A stretch of DNA of 64,000 nucleotides from Bombus terrestris (GCF_910591885.1 NC_063279.1:2914001-2978000); one strand, 5' to 3'. Positions 35,863-48,560 are shown, counted from the first letter of the stretch. The notes: a model not told the origin generated them from the letters alone. Translations and numbers: made by a program.

Positions 35863-38800
35863 GACAATATGGTGCACAAATAACACGGTTTGTACAAAAC
35901 ATATAAATTGTTGAAAAGGGAGTTTAGTTAAGATACATAAAGTTAAGAACGTAACAAAATGAAAAAAACAAAAGCCAGGATAGAAAACGTAAACGTACGG
36001 ACAGATACTCAATGCTCAGCCGCAGTATTCAGAAAATACCAACGAGCAAATATTTAAACTACTTGCAGAAACAACAAACAGCGCGAAACCGAAAACAAAA
36101 ATCCGCATAGTCCGCGTGTATTTCTTTCCTTAAATATGAACAGTGTATCAAAAGTGCACATCGATATTTACACGCACAAAAAAAAAAAGAAAAGAAAAGG
36201 AAATATGTATCGAGGGAATGAAACGATAAGGTTCGGCGAAATTTTCCACCGGAAAGAAGAGAACAAATAATCTTAGGCAAATGTAAAACTGCTTTTTAGT
36301 CGAGAATTTCGGATTTCTGTTTTCTTCCGGATCTGTACTGTTTTCAAGATGAATTAAAACAAAGTAAGAAGAAGAAAAAAAAACAGGACAGGAGAGAGAA
36401 CAAAAGAGGAATAAAAAGAAGAGAAATTTTTCTCCGTTCTGCTAGACACGGAGGTACTTGCATGGCTGATTTGAATATCCAATATTTAAATGCACGGTCG
36501 ACCTGTTCGAATTGGAATTATTCACATGCGTCTCTATTCCAGCCAACGTAAGTTGGATACGATACGTTGGCCGTGGGTGGGAGCGAGTGTGTTAAGTCTA
36601 TTTGTCCATGTTCGGTTTAATCGCAATTCGTTGCAACCGCCAACCGAGCAATTCCGGATAGGTTACGAGACATTTTCGTGACTGTTAACGTCTGGCCGTT
36701 TCGGTCAAATTTATTTCCATTTTCTTGCTTGATCTGTGGACTATCGTGAAATAAATGGTATTAAAGGGTTGCGTTCGAATTATTCCACAATTCTACCGCT
36801 TGATTCGTTGCGACCGCGAGACTGCGAATTTTTACGAGGTTCACAGTTTTATAATCGTAACAATAAATCTCTGTTCTCTTTTTTAAGACGATATGGCAGA
36901 TGGTAATTATAGTTGAAATAAACGTTTTCTCCGTGTTTCTCAACGACCGATAATTTCAAAATCTTAATATCCCAGATGTATAGTATGGAGAATGCTATAA
37001 AAAGTGGAATGAATTAAACTCGAAAACAAGCAGTTTCTCTAATCTCTATCTAAATGTACAACGTGTAATTAATTGTTATTACGACAGTATAGTGAAAAGA
37101 AAATAGGAACGTATATTTTGATTGGAATAAAAATGTCGACGTTGATCTTGACAAAAATATTTAACACGCCCTTGACGATCGTAAAAAGGAAAATAACGGA
37201 ATTTGAAACTCGTCGTTCCGGCGGTAGCTCTGGTATTGATCCAGAAAGAAAGAAAAGAACAGCCAAGCATGGACTTGCGATGTTCACGAAAAATCATACG
37301 ATTACAGTGATTACAATAATAGCGTGTCGTTTACAGTGCTCAGTTTTCTCTGATTATTCTAATGGATTCAGAATTAATTAGAACGCCGGTAATCTACGAT
37401 ATACCGGTTTCTTTTTGTTTCCTCGGCGAATTAAACCGCGACGTACAGATCGGCACGCCAACGTTCGCGTCAATTCAAACATCACGCGATACGGGTAACG
37501 GGTGCATAATAAAACAGCGGAGGTCAACACGGAAACAGTTCGCGCTGACAAAGAAGTTGGAAAAACTGGCCGCGAGCGAGAGAGGATCGTTTGTCCGGAC
37601 GATTAAGTCGAAGGAGAAAATAATCGACAGAACGTTTGGCAAATTGATCGGCTGAAACGGAGGCAGTGGTCGTTGCTCGTGTCTCGCTATCCATTTCGGA
37701 GCTTGCTCCAGCCTGGAAGGAAAACCTGCGGGCCAAATGAAAGAATATCAACCGCAATGGAATGGTCGCGTGCAGCTATAACTGTTTTAATTAGTTCTAC
37801 GGCGTTGGTTCGATTCGCGCGATTCCTTTCGTCAACTTTGCCGGGCTTCGATTCGCGAAGATGTTTGCCAATTTGTATCGCGAAGATGAACTTTCCACGA
37901 ATCTATCGTACGCTGCTTTAACAATGAAATTGATTTTCCGGTTTCTTCGTTTTCTCTCGAAGAATATGTTTCGTAAATAGATTGATGATATTAGCGTTAG
38001 CTGGTTCGATGGAACATTTTTGTTGGCAATAATAACGTTCCCTTTGGCTACAACGTTTTACGCATGACTTTTTTCAGTTTTTAAATAGTTTTCAGATATT
38101 TAGAGCTTCGGGTGGTTTTGTTATCTTTAAGAGAAGTTAGAACGTTCGAGCGACTATTTTAGAGCTTTATACAGACGTAGAAATTGCTCGATTTATTTGT
38201 CTTAATTCGTGAGAGAAATACATTCAATACGAGGTGATTTAATTTAGTTGAAATAATTTGATTGTAAATTTGTTGCTTGTACGTGTTGTTTGAGCTCTCG
38301 TAGTCTGTTTACGAGATAAATCTGAAAACTTAACGAATGAGAAGAAAGACGACATCAGGGAAATTATAAAGCTCGTTTTTCTTGGCTTTTGTAAAATCTA
38401 GTCAGGATAATTAAGCTCACGCTATACGTTGGTCTTTTAATAGAATTAAGAAATTAAGAAAACGAGGAGAAACGTGGAGAAAATAATTTTAATCGCGTGT
38501 GCCTTCGTAATCCAAATTAAATGAACACAGTTTCGCACTTACAGGCTCGAAAGGATCAGCGAAACTTAACTTTTCAACTTGGGAATGTGACACCTAAGCA
38601 ACAATCGTGACGTTGATGCATACAATACGTCTAGAATTGGAATAAGTCATGTTATTTTGATGCCGTCGTATGACGAGAGAGAACCGATCCGTAGCGATCC
38701 AGTCTGTGTACCATCAGATTTGGCATTGACAAACCTTCTTTCCGAAAGGCGGAAGGTAAAACGTGCACCAAGAAGCAGATACTATCGATTTTTCTAACAT

Positions 38801-39399
38801 TCGACAGACTATATATAATTCGAACAGTCGAGCAATCCTTCAAATCAATTTTTCACGCTACGTAGACGAACTGCACTGCTTACGTGCAATCCTAAGATTT
38901 TTACACTTCTAAAAGAAAAAGGTGGAAAGAATTCTCGGGATGTTGGTAGAAAATTCTAATTTCTATTATAATTGTAGTAATTAATTACAACGAGTACACT
39001 GTCCTTTGAATATTTTTTTACGCGTTTTTATTCCAATGTTATGTAGTATCGTGATAGCTACAGTTAAAGAAAAGATATCCAAATTCAGTAATAGATATAA
39101 CGTAAGAATTAATTGTTGAGGTTATTGGATGTATGAACAGAGGAACGCGTGGATAAATTGTAAAGTAGAAAATATATTTTAATACAGAAGTGTAAGTACA
39201 AGTAGGAGTATAATTCGAGCTGGTCTGGCTATAACTGAAAATCCCGAAGCCATCGTCGCCTGTCAACTGTCTATGGTCTGCCTTCGTCCCAGTCTATTGT
39301 CTATACGCTGTTGATGGGTTCAGTGCTTGAAAAAACTAAAAAGACCAGATGTAGAGTTTTCTTAGGAGTGTTGACCACTTCAACATTAACAATCACCAA
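35863..39399. other. 3.5 kb non-coding stretch
   Basis: A-rich patches at about 36178-36200 and 36360-36425. Overlapping frames around 37073-37921 (up to 102 codons) have no recognisable motif. A 30-bp piece at 39150 (GGATAAATTGTAAAGTAGAA) resembles the 3' end of LINE family P and could be an eighth, very short copy. Confidence 0.4.
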
Positions 39400-39603
39400 A
39401 ACCCAATAGTTACTTAATTACTTGACACAATGGATCAGATCCGCAGGCTAAAAAGACATTACCCTCTAAATTTAAACATTAGATTCAGCTATACGATAAT
39501 CACTTATCATTCACGTTATAGTGCCACGCCAGAATAATTTACTTATAATTCTCAATGACAATTAATTGTAAGCTACTTCCAAATAAAATAAAAATAAAAA
39601 AAA
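39400..39603 (+). mobile_element. 3' end of a jockey-type LINE
   Basis: Plus-strand sequence homologous to the 3' untranslated region of the LINE at 19709-20032. Shared blocks include CCCAATAG/CCCATTAG at the ORF end, TACTTGACACAATGGATCAG, GCCACGCCA and CTCAATGACAATTAATTGTA, ending in AAATAAAATAAAAATAAAAA (39582-39603). The start is uncertain; homology upstream of 39400 is not clear, so it may extend further. Confidence 0.6.
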
Positions 39604-39845
39604 TGTAGTATCGTGGACGAAAGGCCTAAGAGATATCGGCTGAACCATAAACAATGTCGCGAGAAAGCCTAAATGTCGACAGGTCCATCAATGTCGATCC
39701 ATCAATCGAATAGTAGTAGGGCTATGAAAAAAGACAAAGGGATGCTAAGGAAGAAAGACGAGTCAACAGTCAGTGTGAGTTGAGAAGTCAGAGAGTGTGA
39801 GCTGACAGGTCAGAGAATACGAATTGCGTTGTCGTGAGAGTGTTG
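39604..39845. other. short non-coding stretch between LINE and LTR
   Basis: Contains imperfect repeats of AGTCAGAGAGTGTGAG type near 39770-39815. No gene. Confidence 0.4.
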
Positions 39846-39849
39846 CTAG

Positions 39850-40257
39850 TGTCACGTAGGAGACACAAGAAATCAGGAAAATGACAGATCACCGGTGATC
39901 TCCTCGCGTCGCATTTCGAACGTTTCACAAATAAGGTGTGAAGAAGAAATTGAACTTTGTATATGGTAATAGAATTTATTATGCGAATCCAACAGAGTGA
40001 CGGTTCAAAGTGTTACAACAGAACGATCTCGAGCGCTAATTTGGGAAGGTTTTTATACTGAGGTTTTAGTATTAACCTCTGCAGGGGTTGTCGTCTGTCT
40101 GGTGTATATCAGAGGCGACTATTCCATTACTATTTGGTTATTGTTTAGATAGGTGTGGCACGCAGGATGTTTAGCTTATCCTATTACTCCATCTGAGCGT
40201 GTGACCTTGTTGAGCGCGTGACCTTCTTGAGCGTGTGACCTTCTTGAGTGTGTGACA
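39850..40257 (-). mobile_element. solo LTR (gypsy-like), 408 bp, perfect CTAG target duplication
   Basis: CTAG occurs on both sides (39846-39849 and 40258-40261). On the minus strand the element starts TGTCACACTC and ends TACGTGACA, so it has TG...CA ends with a short inverted TGTCAC/GTGACA. The U3-like end has about four 17-bp direct repeats of the type TCACACGCTCAAGAAGG (40190-40257). A TATAAAAA box (complement of 40050-40057) is followed about 75 bp downstream by an AATAAA signal (complement of 39975-39980). A 4-bp duplication suits gypsy-type integration (family knowledge). No internal domain remains. Confidence 0.83.
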
Positions 40258-40261
40258 CTAG

Positions 40262-41802
40262 TGTCGTCGAGTGTGGGCCGCGTGAGAGAGAGAGAGAGAG
40301 AGAGAGAGAGCGTCGGAGCCGTGGCGGCGAGAGTTGCAAATGAACTATTTAGTTGTCTTAATTATAGCACGTTATTGTATTTAGTTCACGTTAAATAAGC
40401 ATCGTTTGCTGTTTAACCAACACCTGTTTAATCCATTTTAGATAAATTAATAAATAAGATGCTACTGTTACTTTTCTCATGCTGTGGATCGTGATACGAA
40501 AGCTTTCAATACTAAAATTATCGTAAGTTTTAAATGCTTTTTGATTTACAGCGAGCAACGTGTTATTCAACAGGCGTATGATGTAATTCATAAGCCGGTA
40601 CGCTTCATCTTCATTCAGACGGTGAACTATAGTAGAGCACAGGTTAGTCTTGAATCCCAGCAATATCATTGAAACTTGATAACAAGATACGATGGTGCTC
40701 GATAGCGGAGTTGCGTTAATGGGCTTATGATCTTTCTGTTCCGGGCGAATTCAATCGGTTGCAACGCTAAATACACTAAATTGGCCTACTAGATTAACTT
40801 GCACGTCAAATGCAATCTCGCTTACGTATCAAACGGATCTAATTAATAAGCTCATTACTGAATATCCAGTGGTGGATTTCCTTTGGATGGTACACAGCTG
40901 CATGTACAATGTTACCCTATTTGCCGACCGATCGCAATGTCTTGATTACCAGCTACGATCGATGATCTACCGATAGCGAAAATTGTACAGAAATTCCCGA
41001 TGATTCGATGGAGATGCGGTTTTTGAGATTCTGCGATCGTGCACGCTGCTTCGTACGGATTAAGGATTATTGTCCGATTCTCTGTTTCGATTAAGATTTA
41101 CGGAGATTTGGAATTGCCTTGTTTGCGAAAGTGCTGGCATCTTTGGAATACGTTCAGTTATCTTTCAATCGAAAACCGATCCTTTTAATTCGACATCGGA
41201 TATTCCACCGCCTGTGTTTCAAAGTTTCGAGTATTTTCTAGTTTCGAAAGCTACACTTTTTGCCCCATCGTACATTTACAGGATTTCATTGAATCGTAAA
41301 GCAGCGATCGTGGAAATAACCAGCATTTGAGCGCAACGTGCGGACAGCCGGCCCTAATGAAGAAATACGAAATTTCTCAAACAATTTAGTGGGTACAGTT
41401 GAAGTAATTCCACGAGCGGAGAGTATCTGAAACTTCTTCGTGTGGTATTTCTCTCGTTTCAACGGAAATCGCAATACCTGGAATTTTACAACGGTATTCG
41501 ACGTAAACGTACACATTGTATGTTACAGCTTCTCATATAATTCCGTACATTAATGGTAACAAGCGGTAAATTAACAGAAATAACACGTACATATGCAATG
41601 CTGCGTAATTGCATAAAAGCAATACCTTCGTTCGTCGAGAATGTTTCGTCGATGAATTAAAAAATGACGAGAACAGAAACAAGATGGAAGATTAATCGGC
41701 GAGTGAAATTATTTTGTTTATAATTTTTTTCTACGACACTTTCTTTCTTCCTTTTTCTTCTCTTTTAAAGAGATCAAACGAATTACATTATAACAACGTG
41801 CA
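40262..41802. other. non-coding stretch with GA microsatellite
   Basis: A (GA)n repeat lies at 40284-40310 next to the solo LTR. Opposite-strand frames of 92 and 62 codons (40391-40672) and a frame of 86 codons at 41070 are unrecognised. Nothing else. Confidence 0.4.
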
Positions 41803-41804
41803 TA

Positions 41805-42012
41805 TTAGGTCGTCCGAAAAGTTTCTTTCGTTTTATAAGGAACTTTTATCGTTTTATATTATTTTATCGAATTACGTATGATCCATTTTGCTTTATCAAG
41901 ATAAAGATCGCAACGTTTGACAGATTAGGTTTCATATTTTTATAAAGATGCGTCGTTGTAAAAGACGTGTAAAAGACGTTGTAAAAGAAAGACACTACAT
42001 TATACAACCTAA
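41805..42012 (-). mobile_element. mariner-type MITE, subfamily B, ~208 bp, decayed
   Basis: The left end TTAGGTCGTCCGAAAAGTTT follows TA (41803-41804). The right end, complement of TTAGGTTGTATAATG, is decayed and its flank is CA rather than TA. The interior resembles the 19639 copy (ATGATCCATTTTG, AAGATCGCAACG). An imperfect local duplication, AAAAGACGTGTAAAAGACGT, sits near 41960-41980. Confidence 0.75.
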
Positions 42013-43026
42013 CATTCGCAAAAGATTGGCTCGAGTTAGAATGTTGAATTTCTCTTTTTCTTGGAGATTTTGGTTTTACCAATTTCATATGATTCGTCTT
42101 TCCTTCTTGCTCTTCGAAAGCCAACTTTAGTATCTCTGTCAATGCGGATGATCATTGGGCAGCAAATGTTCGATTAGTAAGCTGATTATCGTATTTCCAG
42201 GAAAGGATTTACATCGAATGCATTACCGACCCGTTGTGCATGCACGCTCGTTCATTAAAATGATGTTTACCTCTAATGCCTGACGTATTGTTCGAAGGTG
42301 TGTCGAAACGGTTATCACAGGTCATTTGTTGCCATTTACATCATACTATGCTTTACCAAAAGCTTTGTTCAGCTTATAAACAGTACTATCATCCTTCCTC
42401 GTACACGTATACAATAACTTAGCAGCTCGCCTATTGTTCGAAAAGTACACGTTGCACAATGCAAAACTTTCGTTTCGCGAATTAGAATTTTCGCGAATAA
42501 GAAGAATTCAAATTATTTGTCAATTTCTCAGAGAACAAATGCTTCAGGATGACACGCGTTCAGTGACTGCGTCTTGAGGCGAAATTTCGATGCTTCGCAG
42601 GAAGCAAAAACGCGATCCGCGTAGAATGATATTCTGTTGCGCAAGAACGATACATATTCCTGTCAAAATCGTCATGTTACCGTGACTACCGTAAGGCAAG
42701 TTACGTGATTTGTTCGCGTCAAAGCCAGTTCTTGTTTCTTGAACCATGTCACCGAATAATTCGCCAGCCAAGTCGATTTACATCTATTCTTGTCGAAGTT
42801 GCATTATCAAGAATGATATCAACTATCTTTTTCCGATATCGTAGAGAATAAAACGTGAACGTTTGAAACGATACTTGCCCAAAAATATGATATACCTCGA
42901 GATGTATCGTACGAAAAGATTCAATCGAAAAAACAGACGGTTTAGACGTTCGTGGAACGATACGCCGATCGTTCACGAGAGAAAAAAATAGCATATTTGC
43001 TATTACGTAACTAAAAAAGCGGAATT
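42013..43026. other. non-coding stretch, nothing specific
   Basis: A minus-strand frame at 42544-42771 (75 codons, starting MAGELFGDMVQE) has balanced composition but no recognised family and no good splice acceptor. Left as chance or possible short exon. Confidence 0.35.
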
Positions 43027-43028
43027 TA

Positions 43029-43257
43029 TTGGATTGGCGATAGGTGGTATTTTGTAATCTATTTGTTCGTTAATAAAATTTCATAGATTTGCTTGAAAAA
43101 TAAAGATTGCTCGTCGAAGTAAGAAATCGTAAAACATTCTTTTCCTACTTCGTTCAATTACCAACTATACGGAATTAAAAGAATTAACTAGCTAGCATCT
43201 GTCGAATTGCAATAGATGGTATCGACAAAATCTGCGATCGCTTAATTGCCAAGCCAA
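43029..43257. mobile_element. mariner-type MITE, second family (TTGGATTGGC ends), 229 bp
   Basis: The left end TTGGATTGGCGATAGGTGG and right end (complement) TTGGCTTGGCAATTAAGCG are imperfect inverted repeats. TA flanks lie at 43027-43028 and 43258-43259. TTGG-TTGGCAACTAA-type ends are typical of a mariner group (family knowledge). The interior (43051-43212) recurs inverted at 44212-44363. Confidence 0.72.
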
Positions 43258-43259
43258 TA

Positions 43260-44211
43260 AATAGAGATTCGTTTCATCGTGATAAATACTCTATTTCGAA
43301 TAATTCATATCGTTGCTATAGTTGTTCGTGTGCATAAATAATAAGTGGACTTGAGTCTCATATATACGTATCGTACATATATAACGTACTTACATTCTTC
43401 AACTATTGTAAACATACGTATATTCTTGAGCTATTACTTGGTCACAGCGCACGCAGCTTTTAAAAGCTGTTACACGCCACGTTTCACCGTGAACGTATTA
43501 ATCGTTTCATGAATTCCAACGACTTCAGCTGTTTGCTTCGCCTTCCTTTTCAATTCTCGCCTTAACAGTGGCTTAAAACGAGTTAGAGGAAAAAGGATCG
43601 AAAGGAATAAATAGAGAGCGAGCACTCGATTCCGCGATGGCCTCTAAGTTTATGACATTGATATAGCATTTAAACTCGCTGCGAAGTACACGAAACTTCT
43701 TTTATTTATTTTAGCTATTATTTATGTGCGACGAAAGCACGACAACTGAAAGTTTTGAGAGCTTTATAAATATAAAGAATCCTTTAAGAGTATTTTGATG
43801 ATGGCGTTAAAAGTTTCCATTCAATTAATGTATTTTTACCGCAGATATATTTTTAGATCTCGATCGATACGTTCAAGCACTCTAGTTTCCCTTCTACGTA
43901 TTATTTCATGGTTATTATCTTGGACTTTTAAATGTTTACGATATAAGATTCGAAGAGTTAGAGATGTAAAATTCGAAAGATCGGCCGGGAAGGGAAGTGT
44001 TCCCGCTGCTCGAACGATTTCATCTTCATTCGTAACTTTTTAAGTACACTTCCGAGAGAGAAATGATAACTCAGGCGAAGTTTTATTGGCAGTGAAATCC
44101 AGCGAGTAAGTCTTCTAACTATTGCGCCCTTAAATTTAAAAACTGTGGATTTTATAATGTATACGATCCTTAGAATCTCATCGTCCGCGATTCAATGAAC
44201 TTTGCAATTCG
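43260..44211. other. spacer between inverted copies
   Basis: AT-rich, no gene recognised. Contains CATATATACGTAT/TATATAACGTA type palindromic words near 43366-43390. Confidence 0.4.
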
Positions 44212-44363
44212 GCAGATGCTAGCTAGTTTCTTTTAATGCCGTATAGTTGGTAATTGAACGAAGTAGGAAAAGAATGTTTTACGATTTCTTACTTCGACGA
44301 GCAATCTTCTTTATTTTTCAAGCAAATCTATGAAATTTCATTAACGAACAAATAAATTACAAA
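44212..44363 (-). repeat. inverted partial copy of the MITE at 43029-43257
   Basis: About 150 bp match the reverse complement of 43051-43212 closely, for example GTTGGTAATTGAACGAAGTA and TGAAATTTCATTAACGAACA. The MITE termini are missing, so it arose by duplication of the interior or by deletion of the ends. The two copies form an inverted repeat with about a 1-kb loop. Confidence 0.82.
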
Positions 44364-47300
44364 AGGATACAAAAAAAAAAAAAGAAAAAAAATTAGAATA
44401 AAACACAATTTTAATGAAAGATTTCCTCTTATATAAAAATATAAAAGGAATATAAAGGTTGGAGGAACGCAACAGGATTAATCTCTGTAAACCAAAACCA
44501 TCTGTTTTCCGTGCGTAAATCTATCCAATTGTAAATATACATTCACAATGCACAAGGAATATTTCTCTCAGCCAGTTAATTTACAATGATTCACCGTGTA
44601 CACGTAATTCCGTGCGATTTCCACGGAGAGACGAATACGAAATCATCCGGCGTTTTCGATTCAAACCTTTTAACAAGAATCTTCCGTCTAAGATCTAAGA
44701 TATAAACGGCGAGCTGAAAATTCAATTGCGCCGCCGTTACGCTGCTAAATTATTTACGCGGCGCGTTAATGATGCGCGAATAAATTAAGATTGTCTCGCG
44801 AGACGAAGGAAGATCTTCCTCGTAGCGAACACCTAGAGAAGCAAAATGGTGGCAGAGGTGCCATTTCGTGACGGGCTGAGTCTTCGTGAGACGAGAACAC
44901 GCGGTTCTGAACGCGTTTCATTCTCTTTGAGAACTACTTTCGACCAAGGTAACTCGAACTGCTGCTCGTTGCCGGGTTATGGAATTAACAGAAGCAGCTG
45001 GAAAGGAATTACGTGTCCCGTTGAAAAATTAATTCGATTGCCTCGTCATATTCCGAAGACGCTGTCTTTCATTTACGTCGACCAGTTCGGGTTTCCTTGC
45101 ATTTCAATGGAATCCGTGGTTCTAAAGAGACGAAAGTATTTCTTCGCCGAGCGTCGGATATTAATTAATTCCCAATATGCGATTTAGATGGCAATTAATT
45201 AACTTGATTGACTTCTCGAGTCTCGAGTTATAACTATAACGGTTGTTACCGAACTGATGGCACGAGCCAAAAGGAGGCGAATGTACGCGAAGAAAGAAGT
45301 GGAAAGCGTGGAATCAAATTTTGCCAAAGAATGCTTCTATTTTTGAGAAAAATATATTTAAGAATTTATTATGCGCATGTACAGGGCCAGTTCTTAACTA
45401 GATATATTTAAATTTCATTTTCTTGGTAACGTGGCTCGAAACGGAAAAATTGTATTTCACATTTTTCATTTGCAAACTCAATTTCCGAAAAAACGAAGCG
45501 TCGTATAAAAAATATTTTACTGTATATTTTTATCTTGTTTTTTTTTTATATAGATTTACTTCCTTTCTGCTCGTATCACCAATTTTCCGACATTCTGTAT
45601 GTCATAAATATTACTCAAATATACATAGTTTTTAAATATTTGCTCTCGGTATTTGATATAATTTTACTATATATCTGTGTAAATTTTACTCGCTACCTTT
45701 ACAGCAAAATATTTATACATTGCTCTATTTTTCCAACTTTCAAAAAGTCTCTTTCTTCCCTGGTATTTAAATATTAAAAGTATCAAACATCGACTCGAAG
45801 GTTAACAATTCGAACGATCATTTTTGTACACAACACGGAATATCATCTTCCGATTCGTGAATAATTAATAATTAATAAAGTCTGTGTTCTCGATAAAACG
45901 AAAACAATTTATTCTTCTGTCAATAACATAAATTAATTCTCTAGCTTGAATAGCGTTTGATCCGCGCGATTGCGTCTGTTAAGATCGTAATTTCACGCTG
46001 TGTGACGTTTAACGTCACTGTTAATCATTGAGAATAAAGAATTTGCCCATTAATGTACTCTACACCCTTCTCATTACATTTCCACCCCGTCGAATGTAAA
46101 TAAATCATTCATCTTAACGGAAGGTGTAATCGAAACTGGTGAAACGTGGAATAACGCACGGTCTAAAATGCATCGCGGTTTGCCTCCTGAAATGATCATT
46201 GGCGCGTTTAGTTTAGTCGCTCGTGCCTTTGACTGGCGTGATCGAAATGGGCAAATAATTGAGCGAATTATTGCGTATGCAAAGCGTTCTAGATGGGAAG
46301 GCCTCGTCTGGGCTAATATTAATGCAACTCACGCGGCCATTACTGTTCCGCATTTTGGTCACTACTATCATCATAGCTGCCGTGTTCCCATTGTTTCGTC
46401 AGCTTCTCTTCGCGCGTTCAACCGATCGACAATGAAAAATGGTCTCTAAGGCGACGACAGAATTAATGGTGTTTGATAAATTGGCTTGCTGGGTGTTGTT
46501 TTATGGGAGGATCGAAGATGAATGTATTTTATGGACTTTCGTATAAATTATTATTCGAAGGAAATTTTTTACCGCCGCTTCAAAGTTGTATATCTTATAT
46601 TTTTTAAAGCTCATTTCGTATACTTATCGAAGGAGCGCAAATTTTTCTGAAAATTTCTATTTTTACCAACACGAGTAAAGAAATGGAATGGAAAGACAGA
46701 TTTAAGTGTCACAACGAGTACCGTTTTTTTGGATATTTTATATATTTTTCTGTATTATCGTGCACTCTTTAAATTTCTCTTTTAAATAAATTCTTAAATT
46801 TATATTCAGAGAAACACAACGAATTTACATAAACACCCGCAGTCTAACCATTATTTTGCTTCTTTCTTTTACCGTTTCATTTGAATAATATGTTGTTGCA
46901 TTACAGTCGAACAATCTGTCTGTTTATTTATCTAAATATTGACTTTTCATCCTTCCGGCAGAATAAAATTTTCTTTTTTTTTCTATTTATATAATTGATT
47001 TCATCGAAAAAGCAAACAATTACATTATAAAAAATTAATCTATATTATTGGAATTAATACGATGATAGATCGTTTTTGTTCTGTATTATTTTGTTTATTT
47101 GGGTATCAGTGATTATTTAAATAAAAAGCTGTACGAAATAAATTATTGCTGATGTCATAATTCTAGGATATTTTTTCGCCTCGAGAGGAAAAAGTGAATC
47201 AACCGGTATACATCCTGAAATATGTACATACTTGAAACACATATATGTAGGATATAGATCCTATGTTGATAGAGATAGAGTTTCGAGATGGAAAAAGGGT

Positions 47301-47374
47301 CAATGTTTTATCGATGCTGGCGAACGATAGCATAAAGTATTCTTCGTTGATGTTGGAAGAATATAATACAAGAA
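44364..47374. other. 3 kb non-coding stretch with two GC-rich, possibly functional patches
   Basis: An A-rich tract lies at 44370-44395. Around 44690-44950 GC-rich sequence includes GCGGCGCGTTAATGATGCGCG and an ATG in good context at 44846. Around 46165-46400 GC-richer sequence contains a dense cluster of homeodomain/POU-like words. 45430-45780 and 46500-47370 are very AT-rich. Confidence 0.4.
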
Positions 47375-48560
47375 GATTATCCTGAACTAACTTTCTTCAT
47401 CTCGCGGATATATTCTGTATTTTTTTTTTTTTTTTTCAAATTCATTCCATTTCCCAATATATCTGTATATTTCTATATTTGTTATATAATCTATTTTAAA
47501 TGAAATAAAGTATATAAACTAAATATAGAGATCAATGAATCATCGAACTGCTTGAAACGGCAAGAAACGGCGAACTGATTGTTGCTTTCGTTTATGAACC
47601 GTAAATATTACGAATGATTTCTGAATAATTTCTGTTATATAATCTGTAACATTGTTCGTAATATACAAATTAAAAATAAATATAGAGATCAATGAATTAT
47701 CGAACTGCTTGAAACAGCAAGAAACGACTAACTGATTCTTACTTTCGTTTATGAAATGTAAGTATTACGAATGGGTCCTGAATGATTTCTGTTATATAAT
47801 CTGTAACATCGTTCGTAACATACAAATTAAATGAAGTGTGTAAATTAAATATAGAGATCAATGAATTATCGAACTGCTTGAAACAGCAAGAAATGGCGAA
47901 CTGATTTTTACTTTCGTTTATGAACTGTAAGTATTACGAATGGTTCCTGAATGATTTCTGTTATATAATCTGTAACATCGTTAGATTATTCTGAACTAAC
48001 TTTCTTCATCTCGCGGATATATTCTGTAGTTTTTTTTATTTTTCAAATTCATTCCATTTCCCAATATATCTGCATTTCTATATTTGTTATATAATCTATT
48101 TTAAATTAAATAAAATATATAAACTAAATACAGAGATCAATGAATTATCGAACTGCTTGAAACGGCAAGAAACGGCAAACTGATTGTTACTTTCGTTTAT
48201 GAACTGCAAATATTACGAATGGTACCTGAATGATTTCTGTTACATAATCTGTAACATCGTTCGTAATATACAAATTAAAAATAAATATAGAGATCAATGA
48301 ATTATCGAACTGCTTAAAACAGCAAGAAACGACTAACTGATTCTTACTTTCGTTTATGAACTGTAAGTATTACGAATGGGTCCTGAATGATCTCTGTTAT
48401 ATAATCTGTAACATCGTTCGTAACATACAAATTAAATGAAGTGTGTAAATTAAATATAGAGATCAATAAATTATCGAACTGCTTGAAACAGCAAGAAACG
48501 ACGCACTGATTGTTAGTTTCGTTCATGAACTGTAAATATTATGGATGATTTCTGAACGAC
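47375..48560 (+). repeat. two-unit higher-order tandem repeat, 605-bp period
   Basis: The word AGAGATCAAT starts at 47527, 47684, 47853, 48132, 48289 and 48458, giving spacings 157, 169, 279, 157, 169. Each higher-order unit thus has three related monomers plus a unique block (CTTTCTTCATCTCGCGGATA, a T run, CATTTCCCAATATATCTG). Corresponding monomers of the two units are much more alike than neighbours within a unit. Confidence 0.93.

Noticed and set aside
39975..40057. TATA box and AATAAA as signals of a host gene
   Set aside because: They lie within the solo LTR on the minus strand at LTR-typical spacing, so they belong to the retroelement.
42544..42771. Minus-strand 75-codon frame beginning MAGELFGDMVQE
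   Set aside because: Protein-like composition, but no recognised family, no convincing acceptor or donor, and length well within chance.
47375..48560. CRISPR-like array
   Set aside because: The repeats are 157-279 bp apart, are themselves long related monomers, and have no uniform short repeats or unique spacers; the context is eukaryotic.
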